Numbered from the stretch's first letter, positions 16,783 to 27,600 are shown. The stretch is 64,000 bases of DNA from Pilimelia anulata (GCF_014647895.1 NZ_BMQB01000001.1:310001-374000), one strand, 5' to 3'. The notes: a model not told the origin generated them from the letters alone. A program made the numbers and translations.

Positions 16783-18966
16783 GTGACCGAACCGACCACG
16801 CTCGACACCCCGCTCGACGGGGTCGTCGGCAAGACCGCGAAGGCCCTCGCCGAGCACCTCGACCTGCACACCGTCGGCGACCTGCTGCGGCACTACCCGC
16901 GCCGGTACGACGAGCGCGGCGCCCCCACCGACATGGCCGCGCTGACCGTCGGCGAGCAGGTCACCGTCCTGGCCCGGGTGCGCGGCGCGTCGGTCCGGCC
17001 GATGCGCGCCCGCCGCGGCAACCTGCTGGAGGTCACCCTCACCGACGACGCCGGGGGCGTGCTGACCTGTACGTTCTTCCAGCAGGCGTGGCGGCAGAAG
17101 GACCTGCGGCCGGGCGTGCAGGGCCTGTTCGCCGGCAAGGTCACCGAGTACCGCGGCAAGCGCCAGCTCAACGGCCCCGACTACGTCCTGCTGGACGCCG
17201 ACGCCGAGGGGGCCGACGAGCTGGCCGACTTCGCCGGGGCGCTGATCCCGGTGTACCCGGCCGCGGCGTCCGTACCGACCTGGACGATCGCCCGCTGCGT
17301 GCGCGAGGCGCTCACCCGGCTCGACGACGTGCCCGACCCGGTGCCCACCGACCTGCGGGCCGACCGCGGGCTGGTCGGCCTGCTGTCCGCGCTGCGCGGC
17401 ATCCACCAGCCGGACTCGTGGGAGGAGCTGGGCCGGGCCAAGCGGCGGCTGAAGTGGGACGAGGCGTTCGCCGTCCAGGTGACGCTCGTCCAGCGCAAGC
17501 TGCGCGCCGCCGACTGGCCGGCGAAGCCCCGGCCGGCGGCGGACGCCGGGCTGCTGGCAGCGTTCGACGCCGGGCTGCCGTACGCGCTCACCGACGGGCA
17601 GCGGCGGATCGGCGAGCAGGTCGCCGCCGAGCTGGCCGGCGCCCACCCGATGCACCGGCTGCTCCAGGGCGAGGTCGGCTCCGGCAAGACGCTCGTCGCG
17701 CTGCGGGCGATGCTCCAGGTCGTCGACGCCGGCGGCCAGGCCGCCCTGCTCGCCCCGACCGAGGTGCTCGCCGCGCAGCACCTGCGCAGCATCGCCGAGC
17801 TGCTCGGCCCGCTCGGCCGGGCCGGCGAGCTGGACGGCGACCCGCGCGGCACCCGGATCGCCCTGGTCACCGGCTCGCTGTCCGCCGCCGCCCGGCGCGC
17901 GGCGCTCGCCGGGGTCGCCGCGGGCGAGGCGGGCCTGGTGGTGGGGACGCACGCGCTGCTGTACGAGGGGGTCGACTTCGCCGACCTCGGCCTGGTGGTG
18001 GTCGACGAGCAGCACCGGTTCGGGGTGGAGCAGCGGGACGCGCTGCGGGCCAAGGCCGACCAGCCGCCGCACGTGCTGGTGATGACCGCGACGCCGATCC
18101 CGCGGACGGTCGCCATGACCGTGTACGGCGACCTGGAGGTCTCCGCGCTCACCGAGCTGCCGGGCGGGCGCTCGCCGATCGCCTCGCACGTGGTCCCGGC
18201 GGCGGAGAAGCCGGCGTACCTGGACCGGGCCTGGCGCCGGCTCGCCGAGGAGGTGGCCGCGGGCCACCAGGCGTACGTGGTCTGCCCGCGGATCGGCGCC
18301 GACGGCGGCGCCGACGACCCGGACGTCGACGTGGCGCCGGAGGACGGGCGGCGGCCCCCGCTGGCGGTCACCGAGGTGGCGCCGCTGCTCGCCGAGGGGC
18401 CGCTGCACGGCCTGCGCATCGGCGTCCTGCACGGCAAGCTCGCCGCGGACGCCAAGGACGGCGTCATGCGCGACTTCGCCGCCGGCGCGCTGGACGTGCT
18501 GGTGGCGACGACCGTCGTCGAGGTCGGCGTGAACGTCCCCAACGCCACCGTCATGGTGGTGCTCGACGCCGACCGGTTCGGCGTCTCCCAGCTCCACCAG
18601 CTCCGCGGCCGGGTCGGCCGGGGCAGCGCGCCGGGCCTGTGCCTGCTGGTCACCGAGGCCGAGCCCGGCACCCCCGCGCGGGACCGGCTGGACGCCGTCG
18701 CCGGCACCCTGGACGGCTTCCGCCTGGCCGAGCTGGACCTGGAGCAGCGGCGCGAGGGCGACATCCTGGGCGCGGCGCAGTCCGGCCGCCGCTCGCAGTT
18801 GCGGCTGCTGTCGCTGCTGCGCGACGAGAAGCTGATCGGCGAGGCCCGGCTGGCGGCGATCGACCTGCTGACGGGGGACCCGGAGCTGACCGCGTACCCC
18901 GAGCTGGCGGCGGCGGTCGCGGCCCTGGTGTCGGAGGACCGCGCGGAGTACCTGGAGAAGGGCTGA
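16783..18966 (+). CDS. recG: ATP-dependent DNA helicase RecG
   Basis: RecG remodels stalled replication forks and branch-migrates Holliday junctions. The 727-residue protein has an N-terminal wedge/OB region (residues about 60-160, DLLRHYPRRYDERGAPTDM onward), then two helicase domains: Walker A GEVGSGKT near 296, motif II DEQHRFGVEQ at 408-417, motif III VMTATPIPRT, and motifs V and VI in ATTVVEVGVNVPNAT and QLRGRVGRG. Length is normal for actinobacteria. The GTG at 16783 follows GGGAG. The large frame to 15907 is an artefact of GC-rich sequence. Confidence 0.95.
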   Translation: MTEPTTLDTPLDGVVGKTAKALAEHLDLHTVGDLLRHYPRRYDERGAPTDMAALTVGEQVTVLARVRGASVRPMRARRGNLLEVTLTDDAGGVLTCTFFQQAWRQKDLRPGVQGLFAGKVTEYRGKRQLNGPDYVLLDADAEGADELADFAGALIPVYPAAASVPTWTIARCVREALTRLDDVPDPVPTDLRADRGLVGLLSALRGIHQPDSWEELGRAKRRLKWDEAFAVQVTLVQRKLRAADWPAKPRPAADAGLLAAFDAGLPYALTDGQRRIGEQVAAELAGAHPMHRLLQGEVGSGKTLVALRAMLQVVDAGGQAALLAPTEVLAAQHLRSIAELLGPLGRAGELDGDPRGTRIALVTGSLSAAARRAALAGVAAGEAGLVVGTHALLYEGVDFADLGLVVVDEQHRFGVEQRDALRAKADQPPHVLVMTATPIPRTVAMTVYGDLEVSALTELPGGRSPIASHVVPAAEKPAYLDRAWRRLAEEVAAGHQAYVVCPRIGADGGADDPDVDVAPEDGRRPPLAVTEVAPLLAEGPLHGLRIGVLHGKLAADAKDGVMRDFAAGALDVLVATTVVEVGVNVPNATVMVVLDADRFGVSQLHQLRGRVGRGSAPGLCLLVTEAEPGTPARDRLDAVAGTLDGFRLAELDLEQRREGDILGAAQSGRRSQLRLLSLLRDEKLIGEARLAAIDLLTGDPELTAYPELAAAVAALVSEDRAEYLEKG

Positions 18967-19076
18967 CCGGACGACCCGGCCGGCCGCCGGTCCGCGCGGC
19001 GCGGGCCCGCATCGACCGGGCCGGGCGGTGACGCGGCGCACGTCGGGGCGGGCGGCGGGCGGGCCGCGCGCGGGCG

Positions 19077-19082
19077 TAGCGT
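19077..19082 (+). promoter_or_regulatory. TAGCGT -10 box before rsmD
   Basis: TAGCGT ends seven bases before the GTG at 19090, compatible with a leaderless transcript. Confidence 0.4.
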
Positions 19083-19089
19083 CGCCGGT

Positions 19090-19650
19090 GTGACGAGGAT
19101 TGTGGCGGGCCGGTACGGCGGCCGGCGGCTGCGCACCCCCGCCGGCGACCGCACCCGGCCGACCAGCGACCGGGTGCGCGAGGCGCTGTTCAGCACGCTG
19201 GAGTCGCTCGCCGGCCTCGCCGACGCCCGGGTGCTCGACCTGTACGCCGGCTCGGGCGCCGTCGGCCTGGAGGCGCTGTCGCGGGGCGCGGCGCACGTCC
19301 GGCTCGTCGAGGCCGACGCCGGGGTGCTGCGGGTGCTGCGGGCCAACGTGGCCACCCTGGACGCCGCCGCCGACGTCCTGGTGACGGCCGGGAGGGTGGC
19401 GACCGTGCTCGCCGGCCCGGCGCCGGAGCCGTACGACGTCGTGTTCGCCGACCCCCCGTACGCCGTGCCCGGGCCCGAGGTGGACGCCGCGCTAGCGGCG
19501 CTGGCGGCCGGCGGCTGGCTCGCCCCGGACGCGGTGCTGGCGGTCGAGCGGTCCACCCGCGCCGCCGGGCCGGCGTGGCCGCCCGGCGTCACCCCGCACG
19601 CCGCGCGGCGGTACGGCGAGACGACCATTTGGTACGGTCGCGGATCATGA
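19090..19650 (+). CDS. rsmD: 16S rRNA (guanine(966)-N(2))-methyltransferase RsmD
   Basis: A 186-residue class I methyltransferase. RIVAGRYGGRRLRTP and RPTSDRVREALFSTL are the RsmD-specific N-terminal motifs. VLDLYAGSGAVGLEALSRG is the SAM-binding motif I, and VVFADPPYAVP contains the catalytic DPPY of amino-methyltransferases. It methylates G966 of 16S rRNA late in 30S assembly. It lies between recG and coaD as in most actinobacteria, and its stop overlaps the coaD ATG (ATGA). Confidence 0.93.
   Translation: MTRIVAGRYGGRRLRTPAGDRTRPTSDRVREALFSTLESLAGLADARVLDLYAGSGAVGLEALSRGAAHVRLVEADAGVLRVLRANVATLDAAADVLVTAGRVATVLAGPAPEPYDVVFADPPYAVPGPEVDAALAALAAGGWLAPDAVLAVERSTRAAGPAWPPGVTPHAARRYGETTIWYGRGS
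19633..19638 (+). promoter_or_regulatory. TACGGT -10 box within the 3' end of rsmD, before coaD
   Basis: TACGGT ends eight bases before the coaD ATG at 19647 and could give a leaderless coaD message in addition to read-through from rsmD. Confidence 0.4.
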
Positions 19651-20150
19651 GACGTGCGGTCTGTCCCGGCTCGTTCGACCCGGTCACCAACGGCCATCTC
19701 GACATCGTCGCGCGGGCGTCCCGCCTCTTCGACGAGGTCGTCGTCGCGGTGATGATCAATCCGGCGAAGTCCGGGCTGTTCGGCATCGAGGAGCGGATCG
19801 AGCTGCTCCGGCTGGTCATCGCCGACCTGCCCAACGTCCGGGTGGAGACGTTCCGGGGGCTGCTGGTCGATTTCTGCAAGGCGCACGACGCACCGGTCGT
19901 CGTGAAGGGCTTGCGCGCGGTCAGCGACTTCGACTACGAGTTGCAGATGGCCCAGATGAACATCGGGCTGGCCGGGGTCGAGACGCTGTTCATGCCGACC
20001 AACCCGCTCTACTCGTTCCTGTCCTCCAGCCTCGTCAAGGACGTGGCGAAGTGGGGCGGGGACGTGTCGGCCCACGTACCGGAGATCGTCGCCCGCCGGC
20101 TGCGGGAGCGATTCGTGCCGCCGGTGCCGCCGGCCGACCCGGCGGGCTGA
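19647..20150 (+). CDS. coaD: Pantetheine-phosphate adenylyltransferase
   Basis: CoaD adenylylates 4'-phosphopantetheine to dephospho-CoA. The 167-residue protein opens with MRRAVCPGSFDPVTNGHLDI, where the T/H-X-G-H nucleotidyltransferase motif is TNGH. The pantetheine-binding region KGLRAVSDFDYELQMAQMN and the C-terminal PTNPLYSFLSSSLVKDVA (the ISSS-type ATP-binding motif) are present. Length is normal. The ATG at 19647 overlaps the rsmD stop. The window has no other CoA gene. Confidence 0.96.
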   Translation: MRRAVCPGSFDPVTNGHLDIVARASRLFDEVVVAVMINPAKSGLFGIEERIELLRLVIADLPNVRVETFRGLLVDFCKAHDAPVVVKGLRAVSDFDYELQMAQMNIGLAGVETLFMPTNPLYSFLSSSLVKDVAKWGGDVSAHVPEIVARRLRERFVPPVPPADPAG

Positions 20151-20343
20151 CCGCGCGACGCGCCGCCGCACGCTGGGCGGACGCGCCGGGCCGCCGCTGC
20201 CGCGCCGGCTCGGCGGGGAAGTTGCGCGACGCGCGGCGATGATCGGCGGCAGTTGTCCCGATCGGCAGCATTATGGGTATGTGCGGGATGCGCTGGACAC
20301 CGACCGCGACGGTCGACACACGGATGACGGGAGTGATGCGCCG

Positions 20344-20841
20344 ATGGATCCACTCGACCGCATCGACGAGATCATTGCCATGATCGAACAGGCCAGATCG
20401 GCGCCCATGTCGCGCAGCAACTGCGTGGTCGAGCGGGCCGAGGCGATCGGCATGCTGGAGGAGCTGCGCGCCGAGCTGCCGGCCGACCTGCGCCGGGCGG
20501 CGGCGCTGCTGGAGGAGCGGGACAAGATCGTCGAGGCCGGCAAGCGGGAGGCCGACCGGATCATCGCCGAGGGCGAGGGCGAGCACGCCCGGCTGGTCTC
20601 GACCAACGAGATCACGGTGTCCGCCGAGCACGAGGCCGCCCGGCTGGTCAGCGAGGCCCGGGCCGAGGCCCAGCGGCTGCGCGACGAGGTGGACGACTAC
20701 GTGGACACCGCCCTGGCCAACTTCGAGCAGTTCCTCACCCGCTCGCTGGCCTCGATCGAGCGCGGCCGGGACAAGATGCACGCCCTGCGCGAGATCGGCA
20801 CGTTCGCGCAGGAGGAGGAGCAGCGGCCGCTCACGATCTGA
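20344..20841 (+). CDS. DivIVA-like coiled-coil cell-division protein
   Basis: A 165-residue, highly charged, mainly helical protein. MDPLDRIDEIIAMIEQARSAPMS is a short head, SNCVVERAEAIGMLEELRAELP a conserved segment, and residues about 55-145 form a long coiled coil. From memory, homologues between coaD and DUF177 in actinobacteria are called cell division initiation protein or ATP synthase subunit B-like. DivIVA-type polar or septal scaffolding is likely but not shown by the sequence. The start at 20344 is preceded by GGGAG at a slightly long distance; a GTG at 20281 would add about 21 unremarkable residues. Confidence 0.8.
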   Translation: MDPLDRIDEIIAMIEQARSAPMSRSNCVVERAEAIGMLEELRAELPADLRRAAALLEERDKIVEAGKREADRIIAEGEGEHARLVSTNEITVSAEHEAARLVSEARAEAQRLRDEVDDYVDTALANFEQFLTRSLASIERGRDKMHALREIGTFAQEEEQRPLTI

Positions 20842-20995
20842 TCGGGCTCGATTCGACTGGACTCGGCGGGCTCGGGTAACCTAACGAGTCGGCCTTTCGG
20901 TCACCCGAGCACCAACGCAACAACACCGACCGCCTCAACCACCACCCCGACCAGCCGCCGCGCCGGTGGGTGGTCGCCCGCGACGAACGTGAGTC

Positions 20996-21559
20996 ATGCC
21001 CAGACAATCGCCCAAACACCCCGATGCCAGGTCGCCGCTGGTCCTCGACACGCAGGACCTGCCCCGGCGGCCCGGCGCGCTGCGTACGCTGAGCCGGGTC
21101 GCGCCGTCGCCGGCCGACCTCGGCGTGGAGCTGATCGGCGTCCCCGAGGGGGCCGAACTGAGCCTGGACCTGCGGCTCGAATCGGTCTCCGAGGGCGTGC
21201 TGGTCAGCGGCCGGGCCACCGGCCCGCTGGTGGGGGAGTGCGGGCGCTGCCTGCGCGAGATTCGCGACGAGCTGGCGGTGACGGTCCAGGAGCTGTTCGC
21301 GTACGAGGACAGCGTCACGGATGAGACGACCGACGAGGACGAGATCGGCCGGGTCCGCAACGACCTGATCGATCTGGAGCCGGTGCTGCGGGACGCGGTG
21401 GTGCTCACACTGCCGACGAACCCGCTGTGCCGCCCGGACTGCCGGGGCCTGTGCCCCGAGTGCGGGGCGCTCTGGGATGATCTCCCGGCTGACCACAGCC
21501 ACCAGCAGGCCGACCCGCGGTGGGCCGCCCTGCGCACCATGACCAGGACTGAGGAGTAA
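20996..21559 (+). CDS. DUF177 (YceD-like) protein
   Basis: A 187-residue protein of the YceD/DUF177 family, always found next to rpmF and thought to act in 23S rRNA processing or ribosome assembly. The family core includes GECGRCLREIRDELAV and LCRPDCRGLCPECGALW, whose cysteines may bind zinc. The acidic stretch DETTDEDEIG lies between them. The rpmF GTG follows five bases after this stop. The upstream interval (20842-20995) holds a seven-base inverted repeat (CTCGGGT 20871-20877, ACCCGAG 20903-20909) that could be a leader hairpin. Confidence 0.9.
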   Translation: MPRQSPKHPDARSPLVLDTQDLPRRPGALRTLSRVAPSPADLGVELIGVPEGAELSLDLRLESVSEGVLVSGRATGPLVGECGRCLREIRDELAVTVQELFAYEDSVTDETTDEDEIGRVRNDLIDLEPVLRDAVVLTLPTNPLCRPDCRGLCPECGALWDDLPADHSHQQADPRWAALRTMTRTEE

Positions 21560-21564
21560 GAGCC

Positions 21565-21738
21565 GTGGCCGTCCCGAAGCGGAAGATGTCGCGCAGCAAC
21601 ACCCGGTCGCGCCGGGCGAACTGGAAGGCCGCGCCGATCACGACGGTGGCCTGCCAGCAGTGCAAGTCGGCGAAGCTGCCGCACGCCGCCTGCGGCGTCT
21701 GCGGCACCTACAACAACCGTCAGGTCCTCGACGTCTGA
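21565..21738 (+). CDS. rpmF: 50S ribosomal protein L32
   Basis: A 57-residue protein from the GTG at 21565 to the TGA at 21736-21738. It begins MAVPKRKMSRSNTRSRRANW and carries two zinc-ligand pairs, CQQC (residues 30-33) and CGVC (43-46), ending NNRQVLDV. This is the standard zinc-binding L32. It lies five bases after the DUF177 stop in the conserved DUF177-rpmF-plsX-rnc-mutM cluster. Confidence 0.96.
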   Translation: MAVPKRKMSRSNTRSRRANWKAAPITTVACQQCKSAKLPHAACGVCGTYNNRQVLDV

Positions 21739-21805
21739 CCCGATTCGCGGCCGGCGCGGCGGGGCGGACCGCCCCGCCGCCCGGCTGAGGACCCCAAGGA
21801 GCCCA

Positions 21806-22813
21806 GTGGCCCGTCCGACCACCGGTCGGTCGGCGCACCGGCAGAGCCCGGACGCCCCGGCGCAGCCCACTGCCCCGGACGCCGTGCGGATCGCCGTCGA
21901 CCTCCTCGGCGGGGACAGCGCCCCCGACGTGGTGGTGGACGGCGCTCTGCGCGCCTGCGCCGCCGACCCGACCCTCCAGTTGCTGCTCGTCGGCCCGGTC
22001 GAGGTCGCCGAGCGGGTCCGCGCGGCCGCGCCGCCGGGCGACCGGCCCCGGCTCACCGCCCGGCCCGCCCGCCGGGCCGTCGGCATGGCCGAGCCCGCCG
22101 CCCGCGGCGGCCGGGCCGACACCACCATCCGCGCGGCCGTCGCCGCCGTCGCCGCGGGCGCGGCCGACGCCGTCGTCTCCGCCGGCGCCAGCGGCGCCAG
22201 CGTCACCGCCGCGGCGCTCGGCCTCGGCCGGCTGCCCGGCATCCGCCGGCCCGCGCTGGCCGCCATCCTGCCCGCGGTCGCCGGCCCCGTCGTCCTGCTC
22301 GACGTGGGGGGCTCGCTGGACGCCAGCCCGGCCACCCTGCTGCGCCACGCCGACCTCGGCGCCGCGTACGCCGGGCTCGTGCACGGCCTGGCCGCGCCCC
22401 GGGTCGGCCTGCTCTCGATCGGCGTCGAGCCGGGCAAGGGCGACCGCTCCCGCCGGCTCGCCGACCCCGCGCTGGCCGCCGCCGACCTGCCCGCCGGCGC
22501 CCGGTACGTCGGGCTGGTCGAGGGCGGCGAGGTCTGCGCCGGCAGCCGGGCCGACGTGGTCGTCACCGACGGCTTCACCGGCAACGTGCTGCTCAAGGGC
22601 ATCGAGGGCGCGTACGCCATGGCCGGCGCGGCCAGCACCGCGCCGCGCGCCGGCGCGCTGCTCGGCATCGGCGGTACGGCCGTCGTCTGCCACGGCGCCG
22701 CCACCGGCGCCGACCTCGCCTCGGGTATCGCCCTCGCCGCGACCCTGCACCGCCGGCGGGTGGCCCCGGCCCTCGCCACCCTCGTCACCGACCGGCTGGA
22801 GGCCACTCGATGA
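21806..22813 (+). CDS. plsX: Phosphate acyltransferase PlsX
   Basis: PlsX converts acyl-ACP to acyl-phosphate for phospholipid synthesis. The 335-residue protein has a 25-residue extension, then [64 protein letters not shown] and [17 protein letters not shown]. Two signature sites differ from the textbook form: MGGD reads LGGD, and VSAGNTGA reads VSAGASGA, so the usual asparagine is missing. The GTG at 21806 has AAGGAG upstream. The stop overlaps the rnc ATG (ATGA), and the operon also contains rpmF and rnc. Confidence 0.88.
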   Translation: MARPTTGRSAHRQSPDAPAQPTAPDAVRIAVDLLGGDSAPDVVVDGALRACAADPTLQLLLVGPVEVAERVRAAAPPGDRPRLTARPARRAVGMAEPAARGGRADTTIRAAVAAVAAGAADAVVSAGASGASVTAAALGLGRLPGIRRPALAAILPAVAGPVVLLDVGGSLDASPATLLRHADLGAAYAGLVHGLAAPRVGLLSIGVEPGKGDRSRRLADPALAAADLPAGARYVGLVEGGEVCAGSRADVVVTDGFTGNVLLKGIEGAYAMAGAASTAPRAGALLGIGGTAVVCHGAATGADLASGIALAATLHRRRVAPALATLVTDRLEATR

Positions 22814-23583
22814 CCGACCGCACGGACCGCCGCCGCCCGTCCGCGGCCCACCTGGAGGCCGCGCTCGGCGTCACCCTGGACCCGGACCTGCTCCGGCGGG
22901 CGCTCACCCACCGCTCGTTCGCGTACGAGAACGGCGGCCTGCCGACCAACGAGCGGCTGGAGTTCCTCGGCGACTCGGTGCTCGGCGTCGTGGTGACCAC
23001 CGCGCTGTTCCACAACCACCCGGAGCTGCCCGAGGGGCAGCTCGCCAAGCTGCGGGCCAGCGTGGTCAACATGCGCGCGCTCGCCGACGTGGCCCGCGGG
23101 ATGGGCCCGGAGGGCCTCGGCCCGTACCTGCTGCTCGGCAAGGGCGAGGAGGCCACCGGCGGCCGGGACAAGGCCAGCATCCTGGCCGACACGCTGGAGG
23201 CGCTGCTCGGCGCGGTGTACCTCCAATACGGCATGGAGACCGCCGCCCGGGTCGTGCACGGCCTGTTCGACGACCTGATGGCCGAGTCCGCCGGCCGCGG
23301 CGCCGCGCTGGACTGGAAGACCTCGCTCCAGGAGCTGACCGCGTCGCTGAGCATCGGCGTGCCCGAGTACCGGATCGACGAGGAGGGCCCGGACCACGCC
23401 AAGACGTTCACCGCCGCCGCGGTCGTCGCCGGCCGCCGGTACGCCGGGGCCAGCGGCCGCAGCAAGAAGGAGGCCGAGCAGCGGGCCGCCGAGGCGGCCT
23501 GGCGGGAGCTGTCCGGCCCGGACGAGGAGGGCGTGCTCACCGCCGACGCCCCCGGCGCCCCGCTCGTCGCCCCCGCGGAGTAG
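22810..23583 (+). CDS. rnc: Ribonuclease III
   Basis: RNase III cuts double-stranded RNA in rRNA precursors and some mRNAs. The 257-residue protein has the signature [17 protein letters not shown] (residues about 58-74) with the catalytic Glu and Asp, and the second acidic site in [20 protein letters not shown]. The C-terminal dsRNA-binding domain starts at [12 protein letters not shown] and ends [18 protein letters not shown]. The ATG overlaps the plsX stop, and mutM starts three bases after its end. Confidence 0.96.
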   Translation: MTDRTDRRRPSAAHLEAALGVTLDPDLLRRALTHRSFAYENGGLPTNERLEFLGDSVLGVVVTTALFHNHPELPEGQLAKLRASVVNMRALADVARGMGPEGLGPYLLLGKGEEATGGRDKASILADTLEALLGAVYLQYGMETAARVVHGLFDDLMAESAGRGAALDWKTSLQELTASLSIGVPEYRIDEEGPDHAKTFTAAAVVAGRRYAGASGRSKKEAEQRAAEAAWRELSGPDEEGVLTADAPGAPLVAPAE

Positions 23584-23586
23584 CCG

Positions 23587-24435
23587 GTGCCCGAGCTGCC
23601 CGAGGTCGAGACCGTCCGGCGCGGCCTGCGCGAGTGGGCGCTCGGCCGGCGCATCGCGGCCGTCGAGGTGCTGCACCCGCGCGCGGTCCGCCGGCACGCC
23701 GCCGGCCCCGGCGACTTCGCCGCCGCGCTGGCCGGGCGCGAGTTCACCGACGTACGCCGCCGCGGCAAGTACCTGTGGCTGCCGCTGGACTCCGGCGACG
23801 CGATGGTGGGCCACCTGGGCATGTCCGGCCAGTTCCGGGTGCACGACGACGGCGAGCCGGACGGGCCGCACCTGCGCGTCCGGTTCCGCTTCGCGACCGG
23901 ACCGGAGCTGCGCTTCGTGGACCAGCGCACGTTCGGCGGACTGGCCGTCTCCCGCGGCGGCGCCGAGCTGCCGGCGGAGATCGCGCACATCGCGGCCGAC
24001 CCGTTCGAGCCCGGCTTCGACCCCGACCGGTGCGTCGCGGCGCTGCGGGGCAAGCGGACCGGGGTCAAGCGCGCCCTGCTGGACCAGACGGTGATCTCCG
24101 GCGTCGGCAACATCTACGCCGACGAGGCGCTGTGGCGGGCCGGCCTGCACGGCACCCGCCCGGCCGACGGCCTGACCGGCCCGGCCGCCCGCCGCCTGCT
24201 CGACCACGTGGTCGACGTGCTGGGCGAGGCGATCGGGGTGGGCGGCACGAGCTTCGACGCGCTGTACGTCAACGTGAACGGGGAGAGCGGGTACTTCGAC
24301 CGGTCGCTGCACGTGTACGGCCGGGAGGGGCTGCCGTGCGACCGGTGCGGGGCGGCGATCCGGCGGGAGGCGTTCATGAACCGCTCGTCGTTCTCCTGCC
24401 CCCGCTGCCAGCCCCGCCCGCGTTCGTCGGCCTGA
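23587..24435 (+). CDS. mutM: Formamidopyrimidine-DNA glycosylase
   Basis: MutM (Fpg) removes 8-oxoguanine and formamidopyrimidines and cleaves the abasic site. The 282-residue protein begins [14 protein letters not shown], giving the catalytic Pro2 and Glu3. GKYLWLPL holds the conserved lysine, [13 protein letters not shown] the helix-two-turn-helix, and the C-terminal zinc finger is [13 protein letters not shown] and CPRCQ (four cysteines). The GTG at 23587 follows rnc by three bases. It is the last gene of the housekeeping run before the accessory block. Confidence 0.96.
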   Translation: MPELPEVETVRRGLREWALGRRIAAVEVLHPRAVRRHAAGPGDFAAALAGREFTDVRRRGKYLWLPLDSGDAMVGHLGMSGQFRVHDDGEPDGPHLRVRFRFATGPELRFVDQRTFGGLAVSRGGAELPAEIAHIAADPFEPGFDPDRCVAALRGKRTGVKRALLDQTVISGVGNIYADEALWRAGLHGTRPADGLTGPAARRLLDHVVDVLGEAIGVGGTSFDALYVNVNGESGYFDRSLHVYGREGLPCDRCGAAIRREAFMNRSSFSCPRCQPRPRSSA

Positions 24436-24466
24436 CCCACCGGCATCCGCCCACTCCGATATCGAC

Positions 24467-24482
24467 TGTCCGCAATCCGACA
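24467..24482. promoter_or_regulatory. TGTCSG-N4-CCGACA palindrome upstream of the toxin gene
   Basis: The site TGTCCG-CAAT-CCGACA differs from the three other copies in the window by one base; it extends outward to ACTGTC/GACAGT. It lies 33 bases before a TAGGTT box (24516-24521), with another ACTGTC half-site at 24491-24496 near the -35 position. The position suggests an activator site or an upstream operator. Confidence 0.65.
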
Positions 24483-24616
24483 GTGGGCCGACTGTCCTCC
24501 ATCGACGGTTGCCCCTAGGTTCGAGGCGAACTGCCGCGCGACCGCGACCGGTCGGCGCGGGTCGTCCCGGAGTCGGTGTCGCGCCGTGCCTCCGCGTCGC
24601 GAACGGGGGCCTCATC

Positions 24617-27600
24617 GTGCCGGGACACCTACGCCGGGCGGCCGTCGCCGTGCTCGCGGCCGCCCTCCTCGGGCCCGCGGTGTCGGTGGTCGCCGAAGCG
24701 GCGCCGCCGCCCCCGCCGGCACCGGCCGCGCCCGCCGCGCCGCCGGACCGGCTCCCGCAGTTCCGGGTCCGTGCGGCGCCGAGCGCGGACCTGGATCCCG
24801 CGGTCTACCAGATCCTGGTGATGCACATCGAGGCCGACCCGGATCCCGAGGTGCGCGAGGCGGCGCAGGCAGCGCTGGACGCCGCGCGCGACGGGCACCC
24901 CGAGGCGGTCGACGAGTTCCTCCGCCCCGGTACCGGCGGGTACGCCCGCGCCCGGAAGGCCGCCGACGCCCGCCGCGCCCGCGAGGACCGGGGCAACGTC
25001 GAGGCCATCGAGAAGCTGCGCGGGACCGGCGGCGAGATCTTCAACGCCGAGGTCGTCCGGGTGCTCGAACCGGCGGCCACCCCGGCCGACCGCCGGGCCT
25101 TCCGGGCGTACGGCGCCGACATCGCCCGCGGCCGGGACGACCGGGTGCTCGCCGACCGCCGGGCCCGGCAGGCCGTGCTCCGGTCGCGGGCCCGGGTGCT
25201 GGCCGGCCTGGACCGGACCGAGAACCCGCACGTCGTGGCCGCCGCGCAGGCCGCGCTCGACGGCGACGACGCGGCCCTGGAGCGCTTCTTCGCCGCCGGA
25301 TTCGCCGACGCGGCCGAGCGGGACGACCTGGCCCGGGCCGAGCTGCTCGCCGCCCGCGAGGCCGAGCTGCGGGCCATCGAGCAGGCGAGCCAGGCCGCGC
25401 AGCGCGCGGCCCGGGCGAACCGCGCCCGGGCGGACCTGGTCCGGGCGCACGGCGAGGGGGTCCACGCGCTGCGGCAGGGCGCGAACGCGATGACCGTGGC
25501 CGCGGCCACGGCCCGGCGGGCGGCCCGGATCCTGGCGGCGAAGGGCACCCTCGCGGAGCTGGAGGCCGCCCGGGCGTCGGTCGGGGACCGGGTCACGGCC
25601 GCACGGGGCTTCGCCACCGACGCCGAGCGCGCGGCGGTCGGCGCCGAGGCGGCCGCCGCCGTGCTCGTCGAGGTGGAGCTGCCGTACGGCAGGGACTGGG
25701 CCGAGATGGCGAAGGGCCTGCACCGCGCCGCGGTCGCCGCCGCCAACGCGACGCTGACGGCGCAGCACGCCATCGACGCCACGATCGCCACCCACCGGGC
25801 GCTCGGCCACGCCGGCGAGGCCGAGGCGCGCGAGCGGGAGGCCGAGCGCTGGCGCAAGCAGGCCATCGAGCACGCCGACGCCGCGGACAAGCTGGCAGCC
25901 ACGGCGCGGCGGGAGGCCGACGCGGCGGCCGCCGCGGCCGAGCGGGCCACCGAGCAGCGGGCCGCGGCCGAGCGGGAGCGGGACGCGGCGTGGCGGCACG
26001 CGGAGAACACGCGGGCCAGGCGGGACGAGGCCCGCGACCGCGCCGAGGAGGCCGCCGAGTGGCGCAGCCGGGCCGACGCGGCCCGGCGGGACGCGGACCG
26101 GTCGCACGCCGAGGCGAAGCGGCACGCCGACAGCGCCGCCCGGCTGCGGGCCGGGGCGCAGCACGACGCCGACCTGGCGCGCGGCGCGCGGGAGCGGGCC
26201 GAGGCGCAGGAGGCGGCCGCCCGGGCCGGCCGGGCGAGGGCGCACACCGCCATGGGGCACGCCGAACGGCTGCGGGACGACGCCCGTACGGCGGCGCAGG
26301 AGCGGGACCTCAAGCGGACGCAGGCGGCGGCGATGGAGAGCCGGGCCCGCGCGCTCTCGGCGGACCAGGGCCGCGACGAGGCGCTGGCGGCGGCCGCCGC
26401 GGCCCGCCGGGAGGCGGACGCCGCCGACTCCGCGGCCGCGGACGCGACGCGCAAGGCGAGCGGCGCGTCCGACGAGGCCGCGGCCGCGCGGTCGGCCGCG
26501 ATCGAGACCGACCGGGCGGCGGCCCGGGCCCGCCACGCGGCGGACCGGGCCATGGCGGCCGCCGCGGCCGCGAACGAGGCGGCGAACGCCGCCGAGGCGG
26601 AGGCGGCGAAGGCGGAGGCGGCGGCCCGCCGGGCGGACGCCCACGCGCAGGAGGCGACCCGGCAGCAGGTGGTGGCGGCCGAGCACGCCCGCAGCGCCGA
26701 GGTCGCCGCCCAGCGCGCGGCGGTCGAGGCGGTCAAGGCCCTGTGGGCGGCCGACCGGGTGCAGGCCGAGGCCGCCGCCGCCGGGAACGAGGCCGCGTCG
26801 GCCGCCGCGCAGGCCGATTCCGCGCTGCGGTCCGCCCTGGCCGCCCGCCAGTCCGCCATGGCGGCGATCGTTCCCGCGGACAGCGCGGTGGAGCTGCTCG
26901 CGCCGTTCGTCGGCCAGGATCTCGACGTCGACTTCGCGGTGGAGGTGGCCAAGCTCGCGCAGCAGATCTCGCTGGACCAGGCCGACGCGGCCGACCAGCG
27001 GGCCAAGGAGGCCGCGGACGCCGCTCGGGCGGCGCAGCAGGCGGCCGACAGCGCCGCCGGCAAGATTAAGGAAGCCTATGCGGCCGCCGCCCGGGCGGCC
27101 CGCTCCTCGGCGGCGGCCGCCGCCGAGAGCGCCCGGGCCAAGCGAGCGGCGGCGATCGCCGCCGAGCAGGGCCGCCGGGCGCGGGCGGCGGCGGCCAGCG
27201 CCGCCGACGCGGACCGGGCCGCGCGGGCGGCCGCGGCGGAGGCGCGCCGGTACGCGAACCAGGCCGCGGACGACGCCCGGATCGCGGGCCTGAGCGCGGC
27301 CCGCGCGAAGCAGTTGGCCGAGGACGCGGACCGGCTGGCGACCCGCGCGCAGGCCGACGCCGAGGCCGCCGGTGCCGCCGCGGAGCGCGCCCGGCGCGAC
27401 GCCGAGCGGGCCGGGACGGCGGCCCGGAACGCGGAGCAGGCGGCGCGGGACGCGGTCGAGTTCGCCAAGCAGGCGAACCAGCAGGCGGCGGACGCCGAGC
27501 AGGAGGCCAAGGACCTGGAGGACGCGATCCGGGCGGCCGACGACCGCGACCTCACGGGCGCCTTCGCGTTCACGCCGGCGCAGCTCGCCGACGCGCGCGA

